Origin: Alloscardovia theropitheci
GTDB lineage: Bacteria; Actinomycetota; Actinomycetes; Actinomycetales; Bifidobacteriaceae
Direction: 5' to 3'
Assembly (NCBI RefSeq): GCF_004332295.1
Contig: NZ_RXLP01000002.1
Location: 106,978-170,977, forward strand
Length of the DNA stretch: 64,000 bases
Shown: one piece after another, positions 1-12,249 of the stretch
How the letters are laid out: the number at the start of each line of letters is the position of its first letter
How positions within the stretch are numbered: position 1 is the stretch's first letter
Translations under genes and position numbers: made by a program
Notes under the pieces: model-generated
Seen by the model: only the letters and a program-made list of their open reading frames with translations
Databases searched by the model: none
What the model was told of the DNA's origin: nothing

Positions 1-681
1 CTTCTCATCATTACTATTTGGATTGCTTTCGACGGTAAATCCATGAAAGAGGTCACTTCAAGTTCTGATCTTGAAAAGTCGGTACTTGCTCCTTCTCCTG
101 ATAAGGCTCAACCTGACGAAATTCGCATTATGGGTTATGGTGCTGGTTATGGTGGTTGGCGCACATGGGTCTACTTGGCTCTCTTCGTTATCTGCCTTCT
201 CGGAGTTGGAGACATCATTCCATTGTGGCTTATGATGACTATTGTCGTAGTTACGATGATTTTCACCGATTCTCGCGTTTTCAGAAATATTGACTGGGGT
301 CTTCCTCTTACCTTTGCTATGTTCTTCATCTTTATTGGAAATATGAAACGCGTACCAGAGTTTTATTCGCTCGCTGCACATTTTGTGCAATTTGATCCAC
401 TTGATATTTCTGTACTAACATCTCAATTTATTTCCAATATGCCTGCTACCCTGCTTCTTGCCGGATTCTCGAATTCATGGACTGAGCTCATTATTGGAAC
501 GAATTTAGGTGGCTTAGGCACTCTGATTGCATCTATGGCTTCCTTGGTCTCTTACCGCAGTATCGTTTCTCGATTCCCTCATAAGAAGGGTAAGTATCTT
601 GCTATTTACACAGGAATGAATATTTTGTTCTTGCTCGTATTACTTCCGATGGCGCATATTATCGTCGGATTAACCGCTTAA
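1..681 (+). CDS. ion permease, ArsB/SLC13/CitMHS superfamily (5'-truncated by window edge)
   Basis: The reading frame is open from base 1, so this is the C-terminal part of a longer protein; the ATG at 43 is probably internal. The product is hydrophobic, with about five membrane segments in the visible part. It carries a SNMPATLLL segment followed by GTNLGGLGTL, the kind of re-entrant Ser-Asn-x-Pro-Ala signature found in the ArsB/NhaD/DASS/citrate transporter superfamily. A hydrophilic stretch (about residues 15-45 of the visible part) separates two hydrophobic halves and is probably the central cytoplasmic loop. The substrate cannot be told from this fragment. The gene converges on dnaG across about 95 bases, where I see no strong terminator hairpin. 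Confidence 0.75.
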   Translation, partial: LLIITIWIAFDGKSMKEVTSSSDLEKSVLAPSPDKAQPDEIRIMGYGAGYGGWRTWVYLALFVICLLGVGDIIPLWLMMTIVVVTMIFTDSRVFRNIDWGLPLTFAMFFIFIGNMKRVPEFYSLAAHFVQFDPLDISVLTSQFISNMPATLLLAGFSNSWTELIIGTNLGGLGTLIASMASLVSYRSIVSRFPHKKGKYLAIYTGMNILFLLVLLPMAHIIVGLTA

Positions 682-777
682 ATTATTCATTTCTCGCCAT
701 CTAGCCCCAAAAGCCCGCGATGAGTTTATAAGAGACCTTCTTTATATGCATGAGCAACTTCTGAGACTTACTTGGTA

Positions 778-2811
778 CTAATTGAGCCGAATGCCGTCAG
801 CTCGTAGCTTCTCCAAATCTGTAATACGTTTGAGAATATCAAGCTTTTCGCCCTCGTTACTTACTCGATTCATGCGAAGACGTAGCTGTGCTATTCCACG
901 CATAATATCGACGTCAATAAGTCTTTCAGATACTTGTGTCGCGTACTGAATTTGTGCTGGACTTGGCTCTGGTGCACCCTGAACTGCAGCCGCTTGAGAT
1001 GCGCGAGAAGAACTAATCGAACTCTCTTCTTCAGGGATTGGCAATTGCATAACTGCCAAATCATCTATTACGGGCTTGAGCATATCACCGGCAGCTTTTG
1101 ATAAATTATGCATCCACAATCCGGCAGTTATATCTTGACCTGGCAATCCTCCCGCGACAACAATTGCTCGGAAAAGATCTCGAAATACAGGTATCGCAAA
1201 TGTTGATTCGGTCATACGATCAAAAATTCGCGAATCGAGAGCCCATGGCATTTGTACAAGCATTGCCATCATCTGCTGTTCAGTAGCAAAAACTGTATCA
1301 TCAACACGATAATACTTTTGATTTTGCACATTATACCGTTCAAGAGCCTTACGATCTTGCGAAGTAGTAAAATCAGGTGAATTTTGCGCACCAGAGTTCC
1401 CGACAGTGCGAGAATACGAATACGCATCTTCATCGCGAACTCGAAGTGAGCGCCGTGCTGCCGAAACTTCTGCACGCATAGTGTCGATATCAATACCAAT
1501 TTCACGTGCCGCGTTACGCGAATATTCACCAAGAAGTGAACGATCGCGAATTTGAGCAATAATAGGCGCAACCGCTTTCATCGCTCCCACTCGTCCCGCG
1601 GTATATTGAGTATCAAATCGGGTAATTGCCGTATGAATAACCCAATCAACCAGCGGTTGTTTGGAATCAACGAGCTGAATAATAGCATCGTTTCCGTATT
1701 TAATTCGCAAATCGCATGGATCCAGATTATCCTTTGCAATCGCGACGAAAGTTTGAGACAAGAAGGCATTATCCAATTGGAAGGCACGCAAAGCGGCTTT
1801 CTGTCCAGCAGCATCTCCATCGAAAGTAAAAACAACTCCTGAACCTTGAGTTGGGCCTACAAGTTTGAGAGCCCCCATAGAAGAGTCAGAAATAAGACGG
1901 CGAATTAGTTTGGCATGCTCCATACCAAATGCCGTCCCACATGTTGCTACAGCATTCGTCACTCCAGCTAAATGGCAAGCCATCACATCAGTGTAGCCTT
2001 CTACAACAACTACTTGCCGTTTTTCTGCAATCGTATTTTTAGCTAAATCGATGCCATATAACACGCGATTCTTATGGTAAAGAGCCGTATCAGCCGTATT
2101 AATATATTTTCCAGGATTAGTATCGTCATCGTAGAGCTTTCGAGCACCGAATCCAATAACTTGCCCTGTAGTATCGCGTATCGGCCACGTGGCACGACCT
2201 CGAAAATAATCGTAGACTCCCCCACGCTGATTTGGACGCGCAAGTCCCGCATCAATCATCTCTTGCTGAGTAAACCCATGCGATGCCAAATGCCTCGACA
2301 GTTCATCCCACCCACGTGGAGCGTACCCACAGCCAAAACGCTCACAATCGACCTGTGTAAAGTTACGACCACCTAATAACTGGCGAGCAGGGAGTGCTTC
2401 CTTCGTCATAAGCTGGCTCATAAAGAATTTTTGAGCGGCTGCATTTGCCTCTAATAAGCGCGAGCGCGTGGTTCCACGATGCTGTTGTTCTGCCATATGT
2501 GACGACTGGTCATAATGTAATTCAATATGATAACGGTCAGCAAGATACTGGACAGCTTCAGGGAACTCGATTCCTTCTGCACGTTGCACAAATTCAAAAA
2601 CGTCGCCACCAAGACCACAACCGAAGCATTTCCAATGGTTATTTACTGTATTGACATTAAAACTTGGCGTTTTCTCATCGTGAAACGGGCATAATCCCTT
2701 ATACGAATTCGTTCCAGCAGTTTGTAAAGTGACGGTTGATGAAACGATATCGTAAAGATCTGCTGCTTCTCGAACCTTCTCGATATCTTCCTTAATAATG
2801 CGTCCTGGCAT
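778..2811 (-). CDS. dnaG: DNA primase DnaG
   Basis: Synthesises RNA primers at the replication fork, working with the replicative helicase. The 677-residue length suits the family. The N-terminal CHC2 zinc ribbon is visible as C41-x2-H44-x17-C62-x2-C65. The TOPRIM catalytic core follows, with E271-G-Y-T-D275 and the acidic pair D331/D333 (FDGDAAG). The C-terminal helicase-binding region is divergent. It is the last gene of a minus-strand group alr-dgt-dnaG; the 157-base gap to dgt allows a separate promoter. The start codon lies immediately before a basic helix (MPGRIIKEDIEKV) typical of DnaG N termini. Confidence 0.97.
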   Translation of the reverse strand: MPGRIIKEDIEKVREAADLYDIVSSTVTLQTAGTNSYKGLCPFHDEKTPSFNVNTVNNHWKCFGCGLGGDVFEFVQRAEGIEFPEAVQYLADRYHIELHYDQSSHMAEQQHRGTTRSRLLEANAAAQKFFMSQLMTKEALPARQLLGGRNFTQVDCERFGCGYAPRGWDELSRHLASHGFTQQEMIDAGLARPNQRGGVYDYFRGRATWPIRDTTGQVIGFGARKLYDDDTNPGKYINTADTALYHKNRVLYGIDLAKNTIAEKRQVVVVEGYTDVMACHLAGVTNAVATCGTAFGMEHAKLIRRLISDSSMGALKLVGPTQGSGVVFTFDGDAAGQKAALRAFQLDNAFLSQTFVAIAKDNLDPCDLRIKYGNDAIIQLVDSKQPLVDWVIHTAITRFDTQYTAGRVGAMKAVAPIIAQIRDRSLLGEYSRNAAREIGIDIDTMRAEVSAARRSLRVRDEDAYSYSRTVGNSGAQNSPDFTTSQDRKALERYNVQNQKYYRVDDTVFATEQQMMAMLVQMPWALDSRIFDRMTESTFAIPVFRDLFRAIVVAGGLPGQDITAGLWMHNLSKAAGDMLKPVIDDLAVMQLPIPEEESSISSSRASQAAAVQGAPEPSPAQIQYATQVSERLIDVDIMRGIAQLRLRMNRVSNEGEKLDILKRITDLEKLRADGIRLN

Positions 2812-2968
2812 TTCCCCTCACTTTACAATCCCGCGCTTGCCCAACTAGAAATGTATATCTAGAATACAGCACACACATGTCTATACATGCCATTTTTCTG
2901 CTAGCTTGAGACCTCGCATAAGAGCGCGCGTGACACTCATGTATAGCGATTTTTTCGTTGAGTTAACT

Positions 2969-4237
2969 TTACTCGCAGACAATAGCATGCAAACTCATAG
3001 CCGAATTATCAGTAAGACTTGCAACTTGATCAACCGCGACTCTCAATCTTTCGCCATCATTGCTTGCTTCCATCCAATCGTCCCAAAAAACAGGTTCAAG
3101 CAGATCACTTGGATGCGAGCCACTGCTCATCAATACATTTATCAGATCTTCAATTATTTTCGTCTGCTGATGACGGAACGATTCGTGCTCGCGTGGCTCT
3201 TGTACCGAAAATACCGATATGCCTTTAAGATATGTAATTTCATATGAGATTTCTTCAGGAACAACAACATTTGCGCTATATCGTGTCAGAGCTCCCTTGC
3301 CATATACGTCTCGTGTTACGCTTTCAACCGATCCCGCAAAACGACCGATTAATCCTGAGGTCACATTCTTAAGCATGGCTAAATCTCGTCGGGATGAATT
3401 GAATGCGGTAGGAAGCAAGCCTGATGAATTCATGCGCTTATAAGCTGCGATAAGTTTATCAGCATCCCATTGAGGCCCGTACCACCGTTGGATACTCTCA
3501 ACGATTGCATCAATAACATCCGCTTCATGAATATCTTCGGCAGTAATTGCCATTCCCACAATAGCGTCTTCATAATCATGCACTGAATACGCAATATCGT
3601 CTGCTAAATCCATGATTTGCGCTTCCATAGGTTTAGCATATTGGGCGGCATGATTATCGCGCTTTAGCCATTCAAAGACAGGAAGATCGTCCTCGTATAC
3701 GCAGAATTTATTTCCTTTTGAACCGTCTGGATGATGGAGACCTTGCTCATGCGTCCATGGATATTTTGTGGCTGCATCAAGTGCAGCACGAGTCAAATTA
3801 ATTCCAGCCGACTGTCCATTTGGATGAAAAACTTTTGGCTCAAGCCGTGTGAGCAGTCTAAAGGTTTGAGCATTTCCCTCGAATCCTCCGATTTCGCGCG
3901 AAAGATTCATCAAGATTGTTTCACCATTATGTCCAAAGGGCGGATGTCCTAAATCATGTGACAGGCAGGCACAATCGACTACATCAGGATTACAGCCGAA
4001 GATTTCTGCAATTTGACGTCCAATTTGTGCTACTTCCAGCGTGTGAGTAAGACGTGTGCGCGCAAAGTCATCCGTTCCGGCGACAAGAACTTGTGTCTTG
4101 GCGCCAAGTCGTCTCAAGGCAGATGAATGCACCACACGTGCTCGGTCACGTTCGAAAGCTGTGCGATTTCGAGATTTTGAATCTTCTACTGCCCAGCGTT
4201 CCTGATCATAGTCGGTGTATCCTGCCTCAGTGTTCAT
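2969..4237 (-). CDS. dgt: deoxyguanosinetriphosphate triphosphohydrolase-like protein (HD domain)
   Basis: Hydrolyses dNTPs, classically dGTP, to the deoxynucleoside and triphosphate, affecting nucleotide pools. The 422-residue protein has the HD metal site: H65 in TRLTHTLEV, the H94-D95 pair in LSHDLGHPPFGHNGE, and a downstream Asp in DLADDIAYSVHD. N-terminal FERDRARVVHSSALRRLGAKTQV is the usual dGTPase signature in this family. The ATG overlaps the alr stop by one base (TAATG), so translation of the two is probably coupled. True substrate preference among dNTPs cannot be inferred here. Confidence 0.93.
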   Translation of the reverse strand: MNTEAGYTDYDQERWAVEDSKSRNRTAFERDRARVVHSSALRRLGAKTQVLVAGTDDFARTRLTHTLEVAQIGRQIAEIFGCNPDVVDCACLSHDLGHPPFGHNGETILMNLSREIGGFEGNAQTFRLLTRLEPKVFHPNGQSAGINLTRAALDAATKYPWTHEQGLHHPDGSKGNKFCVYEDDLPVFEWLKRDNHAAQYAKPMEAQIMDLADDIAYSVHDYEDAIVGMAITAEDIHEADVIDAIVESIQRWYGPQWDADKLIAAYKRMNSSGLLPTAFNSSRRDLAMLKNVTSGLIGRFAGSVESVTRDVYGKGALTRYSANVVVPEEISYEITYLKGISVFSVQEPREHESFRHQQTKIIEDLINVLMSSGSHPSDLLEPVFWDDWMEASNDGERLRVAVDQVASLTDNSAMSLHAIVCE

Positions 4238-5622
4238 TACGAAAGAACTCTCCCTGGTATAACGTTTTCGATAAGGGATATATCACTCTCGCTGAGTACT
4301 TCGTGAGCTCCCAAATAGAGTCGAGGGATACGGTTTCTCAAGCAAGTGAAAATCTCGTAGCTGATAGTGTCAGCGCTTCTCGCCCAATCATCAGCAGTAG
4401 GCTCTCCAAATACTGCTCCTCGACCCGGACCGAAGAGCAGGACAGTATCACCTTCGTGAATGCCCATCTCCTCGGCATTTCCATGAAGATCGAGAACCGA
4501 TTGATCCATGCAGACACGTCCAGAGATATGTACAATTTTCGAATTTCCATCCCCTAACCGTACTTTTACTGGTCCGCCCATGTGTGAGATTCGCTGCGAT
4601 CCTAATGGGTTAAAACCTGATGCACTACGATGAATACCGTCAGCATACCCCACAGGCATATCTGCTGTACTTGTATCGTGTTCGGTGATATATGTACGTC
4701 CGTACGAAATGCCATGTCCTGCCGGCAAATCCTTAATCGTCCCAAGCTGAGCTTGCAAAGTCATAGCTGGAGTTATACCGTAGTCGCCAGGAGTGCCCAT
4801 AGCAGTATCCGGTTCATATCCGTACAGTCCAATTCCCGGACGCACAAGATCATAATAAATTTCTGGACGTGTCAGTGTAGCTGCAGTATTTGCAAGATGA
4901 CGGACCTCAGGATGAATTCCTGCTGATTGCATAGTTTCAACCATGGTATTGAAGTTTGCAATTTGCATATTCGTCACATCCACTGCTTCTTCGCTGTTCG
5001 GTGCATCAGCAACGGCCAAATGGCTCATCACACCAATGACATCGATAAGACCATTTTCATGTGCAGCAACTAATTTCTCGATAGCACATGGAAGATCGTC
5101 ACGTGTAAAACCGTTGCGTCCAAATCCTGTTTCCAACTGTACATGGACGCGAGCGCGCTTATGCTCCATGTGCGCGGCAAGAGCCACACGTTCAATATCT
5201 CGTAGTGAGCCTACAGCTATGTCGATATCTTCATGAATCAATTCGTCAAAGGGAGACATGGCTGCAGAAAACATCCATGCAAGGATATGGGCTCGTTCAG
5301 GAGTAATACCAGCATGCCGAAGATTCAATGCTTCGCGAGCTTGTGCAGTTCCTAACCATGTAGCTCCCCCCGCAAGCGCTGCAAGTGCTGTCGGTACTAA
5401 ACCGTGGCCGTACGCATCCGCCTTAACAACACCCATAACTTCTGGAGCCTTCACACCTGCTTCCATCGCACGCTGAGCTGTCATATGAACCATATGTGAC
5501 ATGTTTGAAGCAAGAGTATCTAATCGCACAAGCGCTTGCGCAGGATAGTGCTTTAGCGCGTCCTCATAGAGGGACTGTCCAGCATCGGATAATTGTGGAA
5601 GGTCTACAGCAGTAAGAGTCAT
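4237..5622 (-). CDS. alr: alanine racemase
   Basis: PLP enzyme that interconverts L- and D-alanine for peptidoglycan. The Schiff-base lysine is K67 in VVKADAYGHG. The C-terminal barrel has the expected GISYGRTY segment, which carries the second catalytic Tyr, and VCMDQ. At 461 residues it is longer than the usual 360-390; about 30 residues precede the first strand (ALVRLDTLASN), and the C-terminal beta domain also carries insertions. It is first in the alr-dgt pair (TAATG overlap with dgt), with its own promoter presumably in the AT-rich gap towards luxS. Confidence 0.95.
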   Translation of the reverse strand: MTLTAVDLPQLSDAGQSLYEDALKHYPAQALVRLDTLASNMSHMVHMTAQRAMEAGVKAPEVMGVVKADAYGHGLVPTALAALAGGATWLGTAQAREALNLRHAGITPERAHILAWMFSAAMSPFDELIHEDIDIAVGSLRDIERVALAAHMEHKRARVHVQLETGFGRNGFTRDDLPCAIEKLVAAHENGLIDVIGVMSHLAVADAPNSEEAVDVTNMQIANFNTMVETMQSAGIHPEVRHLANTAATLTRPEIYYDLVRPGIGLYGYEPDTAMGTPGDYGITPAMTLQAQLGTIKDLPAGHGISYGRTYITEHDTSTADMPVGYADGIHRSASGFNPLGSQRISHMGGPVKVRLGDGNSKIVHISGRVCMDQSVLDLHGNAEEMGIHEGDTVLLFGPGRGAVFGEPTADDWARSADTISYEIFTCLRNRIPRLYLGAHEVLSESDISLIENVIPGRVLS

Positions 5623-5691
5623 TATGTATCGTCTCGAATAACTTGTATCTTAAATAACTTATTTTTATTAATGTTATCGCTTTGTTTTTTA

Positions 5692-5730
5692 GGTGTGTTA
5701 CTCGATCCCCCTGAACGCGAGTAACACACC
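5692..5730. terminator. perfect 13-bp inverted repeat between luxS and alr
   Basis: Arms 5692-5704 (GGTGTGTTACTCG) and 5718-5730 are perfectly complementary around a 13-base loop. It lies just after luxS in the direction of luxS transcription. The base run after the hairpin on the minus strand is A-rich, not T-rich, so it is not a textbook intrinsic terminator. It may be a U-tract-less terminator or a protein-binding site upstream of alr. Confidence 0.5.
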
Positions 5731-5795
5731 ACGTGATATTACGTTTTATATCTTTACGTAATATCTTAATATCTTAATATCTCTACTGAGGTTTC

Positions 5796-6290
5796 TTACT
5801 CGACAACCTTACGTTCAAATGCATCTGAGCTAATGCCTTGGCTCAAAATGAGCTTGCACCATTCTTTTGCTGTAAAAAGCGAATGATCCTTGTAATTGCC
5901 ACAAGTTTCGATAGTTGTGGCAGGAACATCTTCCCATTGGGCTTCAAAAGCAATAAATTCCAAAGATTCTTTTACAGCACGAGCGATATCCTCAGTAGAA
6001 TGCTCACCCCATGCTAAAAGATGGAAACCGGTGCGGCAACCAAATGGAGAGCAATCGATATAACCAGGAATGCGCCTGCGCAAAGTAACAGCAATTGTGT
6101 GCTCAATAGTATGCAGACCACCAGTAGGAATAGCATTTTCGTTTGGCTGAACGAGACGCACATCATAATTGGAAATAACGTCGCCATGTGGACCACTTTG
6201 TGTATCAATAAGACGAACGTATGGAGCCTTTACGGCAGTATGATCAAGGCTAAAGCTTTCTGGCATGACGTCCTGTGTAGGTTCAGTCAT
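5796..6290 (-). CDS. luxS: S-ribosylhomocysteine lyase LuxS
   Basis: Cleaves S-ribosylhomocysteine to homocysteine and DPD, the AI-2 precursor, in the activated methyl cycle. The 164-residue length is typical. The metal site is complete: H60-T-I-E63-H64, the HxxEH motif, and C131 in CGNYKDHS. C85 in the [10 protein letters not shown] segment matches the catalytic cysteine. It stands alone, divergent from lacZ. Two copies of a TGATATATC(A) palindrome-like element lie 48-76 bases upstream of its start and may control it. Confidence 0.97.
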   Translation of the reverse strand: MTEPTQDVMPESFSLDHTAVKAPYVRLIDTQSGPHGDVISNYDVRLVQPNENAIPTGGLHTIEHTIAVTLRRRIPGYIDCSPFGCRTGFHLLAWGEHSTEDIARAVKESLEFIAFEAQWEDVPATTIETCGNYKDHSLFTAKEWCKLILSQGISSDAFERKVVE

Positions 6291-6337
6291 TATCCCATCC
6301 TTTACTGTAATCTCGCAATATTTCTACCCATATAACC

Positions 6338-6366
6338 GTGATATATCCAACAATCTGATATATCAC
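6338..6366. promoter_or_regulatory. paired TGATATATC elements upstream of luxS
   Basis: GTGATATATCC (6338-6348) and CTGATATATCAC (6355-6366) occur 17 bases apart, 48-76 bases upstream of luxS. The same palindrome, GTGATATATCAC, is found before sodA. AT-rich palindromes can arise by chance, so this is a candidate operator only. Apart from this pair and the lacZ element at 6576-6602, the 6291-6639 gap shows no convincing gene. Confidence 0.25.
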
Positions 6367-6575
6367 ACAAATGAGCTTTCCTTAACGAGAATTCATGTGT
6401 TTGACATTCATTATTATAGGTGAGATACCGAACGTATGAGTGAGCGTGAGCGCAAGGGGTTTTTACATACTTGAGCGAACGAAATTTGAACAGAAATCTT
6501 ACAAGTTTTTTATATAGATGCATAAGACATTGATACTATAAATTTAGACATTTACTAAACCTTACTAATTAACAC

Positions 6576-6602
6576 TTTCACATCACATGTAGTACTGTGA
6601 AA
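6576..6602 (+). promoter_or_regulatory. TTTCACA-N13-TGTGAAA inverted repeat before lacZ
   Basis: Arms 6576-6582 and 6596-6602 are perfect 7-bp inverted repeats 38 bases before the lacZ ATG, placed where an operator or repressor site would sit. A strong Shine-Dalgarno AAGGAGA (6626-6632) precedes the ATG at 6640. No clear -35/-10 pair could be assigned. Confidence 0.3.
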
Positions 6603-6627
6603 ATATCTCTCAATGAGGAGTACATAA

Positions 6628-9798
<3,171 letters not shown>

Positions 9799-9827
9799 AA
9801 TACACAGCTATAACGTTTCAAAGTCCT

Positions 9828-9880
9828 CTCTGTCACTTCTCTTCTCGGTAATATTGTGAGAAGTGGCAGAGATTTTCTTT
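9828..9880 (+). terminator. intrinsic terminator of lacZ
   Basis: A 14-bp stem (9828-9841 with 9858-9871, one G-T pair) is followed by ATTTTCTTT, 29 bases after the lacZ stop. Confidence 0.85.
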
Positions 9881-9977
9881 AGGTTAAAGTTATAGGAAAG
9901 TACCATCTGTTTTCTTCTGTCGGCGACTACTCACTACGGATGTATGTAATCGCTCACCATGAACTACACATAATAGC

Positions 9978-9989
9978 GTGATATATCAC
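9978..9989. promoter_or_regulatory. GTGATATATCAC palindrome upstream of sodA
   Basis: A perfect 12-bp palindrome 75 bases before the sodA start. The core is shared with the two elements in front of luxS. Candidate operator; could be chance in AT-rich DNA. Confidence 0.25.
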
Positions 9990-10064
9990 ACATTAGGCAG
10001 CGAACAAGCTTGTCATATGAGAAAATAGATTTAACGAATAAGTCCACGAGATTAAGGATGACCC

Positions 10065-10679
10065 ATGGCTATTTATACTCTTCCAGAGCTGCCTTACGAT
10101 TATGCCGCTCTTGAGCCTCATATTTCTGGCAAAATTATGGAACTTCACCACGATAAGCATCATGCAAATTATGTAGCAGGTGCGAATGCTGCTCTTGAAC
10201 GTCTTGAAGAAGCTCGCGATAAGAATGATTTTGCTGCAATCAACTTGTGGGAAAAGAATCTTGCATTCAACCTCGGTGGCCATATAAACCATACTTTCTT
10301 CTGGAATAACCTCACTCCAGAAGGCAAGGGTCGCCCTGATGGCGAGTTTGGTGAAGAAATCACTAAGCAGTTTGGTTCATTCGAAAAGTTCCAAGCTCAG
10401 TTCACCGCTGCAGCACTCGGTCTTCAAGGATCTGGATGGGCTGTACTTGCATGGGATGCATTGGGTGACCGCCTTGTTACGTTCCAACTTTACGATCAGC
10501 AGGCGAATGTTCCAGTAAATATCGTTCCACTCGTCATGCTCGACATGTGGGAGCACGCATTCTACCTCGATTATGTCAACGTTAAGGCAAATTACGTTAA
10601 GGCATGGTGGAATATTGTCAATTGGGATCATGCAGCTCAGACGTGGGCAAAGGCAAAAAGCAATTCCCCAATTCTCTAA
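10065..10679 (+). CDS. sodA: superoxide dismutase, Mn-type
   Basis: Dismutates superoxide in the cytoplasm. The 204 residues contain all four metal ligands in canonical spacing: H28 (MELHHDKHH), H76 ([10 protein letters not shown]), D160 and H164 ([11 protein letters not shown]). The Gly-Gly before the second ligand motif and the DQQ segment point to the Mn-type rather than the Fe-type subclass; metal use is inferred, not proven. SD AAGGATG precedes the ATG. It is a single-gene unit with a terminator. SOD genes are uncommon in this family, so its presence suggests an aerotolerant lineage. Confidence 0.95.
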   Translation: MAIYTLPELPYDYAALEPHISGKIMELHHDKHHANYVAGANAALERLEEARDKNDFAAINLWEKNLAFNLGGHINHTFFWNNLTPEGKGRPDGEFGEEITKQFGSFEKFQAQFTAAALGLQGSGWAVLAWDALGDRLVTFQLYDQQANVPVNIVPLVMLDMWEHAFYLDYVNVKANYVKAWWNIVNWDHAAQTWAKAKSNSPIL

Positions 10680-10735
10680 AAAGCTGTGCAGTAGTGCTGC
10701 CCTATCACATTTCAGCACTGCTATCAATTAAATTC

Positions 10736-10763
10736 AAGGCGAGGCGTACAGGCTTCGCCTTTT
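10736..10763 (+). terminator. intrinsic terminator of sodA
   Basis: A 10-bp stem (10736-10745 with 10752-10761, one G-T pair) with a 6-base loop, ending in a short T run. A weaker hairpin (AGTGCTG/CAGCACT) lies just upstream. Confidence 0.75.
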
Positions 10764-10790
10764 GCATACCGTTTGTATAACTGTAGCTTC

Positions 10791-10835
10791 AAAAAGCAAA
10801 CGGGTTCTTTTCGCATCTATAGCCAAAAGAACCCG
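10791..10835 (-). terminator. intrinsic terminator of the LAQTG surface-protein gene
   Basis: A perfect 11-bp stem (10801-10811 with 10825-10835). On the minus strand it is followed by TTTGCTTTTTG, a good U tract. It lies 74 bases after the stop of the surface-protein gene. Confidence 0.85.
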
Positions 10836-10909
10836 CCGGATATTGAGATTATGAGAAGAAAGATTTTTGTTTAATGTCTCATAATTAGACACTAAACGTG
10901 AGGGCTATC

Positions 10910-11956
10910 TTAGTGACGCTTACGAAGCTTAAGAGCTACAGCAGCACCACCCAAAATAGCAAACATTGCTAGACCTGCAATCGCAGCAACATCAGAACCA
11001 GTCTGAGCAAGCTTGTCGCCAGCCTTCTTGGTGCTCTTAGCTGCAACTGCATTCATCTTCGCAGCCTTAACTACAAGCTGAGCCTGTGCTAATGGCTGAG
11101 TAGAACCACGCTCTGTCAATACAACGTGATGTACACCAGCTGCAGTATTAGCTGGAACAGTAATAGTTGCTGAGAAGGTATCGCGTCCACCAGCGTGGAA
11201 GTCTACAAGACGAACAGGTGTAGAGCGAAGCCACAGAGTGTACTGCTTAGTAGAGTCCAACCCCGAAAGGCTTACTTCAACCTTATCTCCAGGCATTACT
11301 TCACCCACAGAGAGAGTTACCTTTTCGGTAGCATCAGCAGGAACTGGCTCATCCTTTGGAGCGTCTTTATCAGCTTCTGGCTGTGCAGGATCTGACTTGT
11401 GTTCATCCTGAGATGATTCTTGAGTCTTAACGATCTCCTTCATCATGCCCACAGAAACCATGGTGTCATCCGTCCCAGCAAACTTATAGCCTGGCTTCAA
11501 GATTGCATAGACCTGACCTGTCTGAGGGACATACTGCCATGTGTAACCTTCACCTGGTTCTGGCAATGTTCCATTCTCAGTAGCTTGTGGAGCTGCTGGT
11601 ACTGGAATTTCCTTCAATGCTGGTGCAGGAGTCGGCTGCTCTGGCTCCTTTGGAAGCTCCGTAGCTGCAGGATAATCAGCACATTGTGCAGATCCTTCAG
11701 GGAAAGCATAACCAGCCTTTGCAACTGCAAATACTCGACCAGCTACACGTACCCAATCGAACCCTTCCCCACCCTGTGGAAGAGAGCCTGTAGCAGTAAG
11801 GGTTGGAGCTGCAGGGCACTCAATGCTCTTTACTGCTGGTGTAGCAGGTGCGACTCCATCTTCCGCGTGTGCGACAGCTGGCATCAAGAAAGCCATGCCC
11901 GTAAGCATTGCTGTCGTAGCCAAGGCTGTAACACCTGACTTGATAATTTTATTCAT
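10910..11956 (-). CDS. sortase-anchored surface protein with two internal repeats
   Basis: 348 residues. A signal peptide covers about residues 1-31 (cleavage near AHA-ED). The C terminus is a sortase signal: LAQTG at 316-320, a hydrophobic span, then KLRKRH. Two divergent repeats of about 46-49 residues lie at 43-88 and 114-162; each has a Pro/Ala start, a G-E-G aromatic centre and a GY(A/K)F end. A Pro/Glu-rich spacer follows (about 175-210), then a beta-rich domain (about 212-297). SD GGAGA precedes the ATG. The protein is probably exported and covalently wall-linked. Ligand or function is unknown; I do not recognise a named family. Confidence 0.85.
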   Translation of the reverse strand: MNKIIKSGVTALATTAMLTGMAFLMPAVAHAEDGVAPATPAVKSIECPAAPTLTATGSLPQGGEGFDWVRVAGRVFAVAKAGYAFPEGSAQCADYPAATELPKEPEQPTPAPALKEIPVPAAPQATENGTLPEPGEGYTWQYVPQTGQVYAILKPGYKFAGTDDTMVSVGMMKEIVKTQESSQDEHKSDPAQPEADKDAPKDEPVPADATEKVTLSVGEVMPGDKVEVSLSGLDSTKQYTLWLRSTPVRLVDFHAGGRDTFSATITVPANTAAGVHHVVLTERGSTQPLAQAQLVVKAAKMNAVAAKSTKKAGDKLAQTGSDVAAIAGLAMFAILGGAAVALKLRKRH

Positions 11957-12063
11957 TTATTTCTCCATCTTTCTTGTATCTCATCAGGACGCACTTAACC
12001 TCGCAACGACTTATGTTGCTCAGTATCGTGTTATTAGTTGTTCATATCATCGCAGATATTCGA

Positions 12064-12111
12064 CTAATACTCCGCACTTCTCTCGTGCGTCACATGGCGA
12101 GGACGAAACAT
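12064..12111 (-). CDS. possible 15-codon leader ORF
   Basis: A tiny frame (ATG 12111, TAG at 12064) preceded by a good SD (GGAGG, 9-base spacing), located just downstream of a hairpin (12126-12145) and upstream of the LAQTG protein gene on the same strand. It could be a leader peptide or chance. Confidence 0.15.
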   Translation of the reverse strand: MFRPRHVTHERSAEY

Positions 12112-12125
12112 ACCTTGTTTCCTCC

Positions 12126-12249
12126 TCTTGAAGCCTCCTTCAAGATACCGTCGTACTACAACAGCTGTAATACAAGTTTCAATTCTACGCCTTATCAAGA
12201 CAAGTTTCTAACTAAACATGTTATCGTTTGCAATGTGAACGATAACATG
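12126..12249 (-). promoter_or_regulatory. regulatory-looking hairpin and 12-bp inverted repeat upstream of the surface-protein gene
   Basis: Within the 11957-12428 gap two structures stand out. A perfect 8-bp hairpin with a 4-base loop lies at 12126-12145. A perfect 12-bp inverted repeat (CATGTTATCGTT, 12217-12228, with 12238-12249) has a 9-base spacer. The latter resembles a repressor operator more than a terminator, since no T run follows on either strand. They lie 170-293 bases upstream of the start at 11956. Nothing else in this gap is convincing. Confidence 0.35.

Noticed and set aside
6302..6523. 73-codon minus-strand frame between luxS and lacZ
   Set aside because: No SD, no protein-like pattern, and it overlaps the likely luxS promoter.
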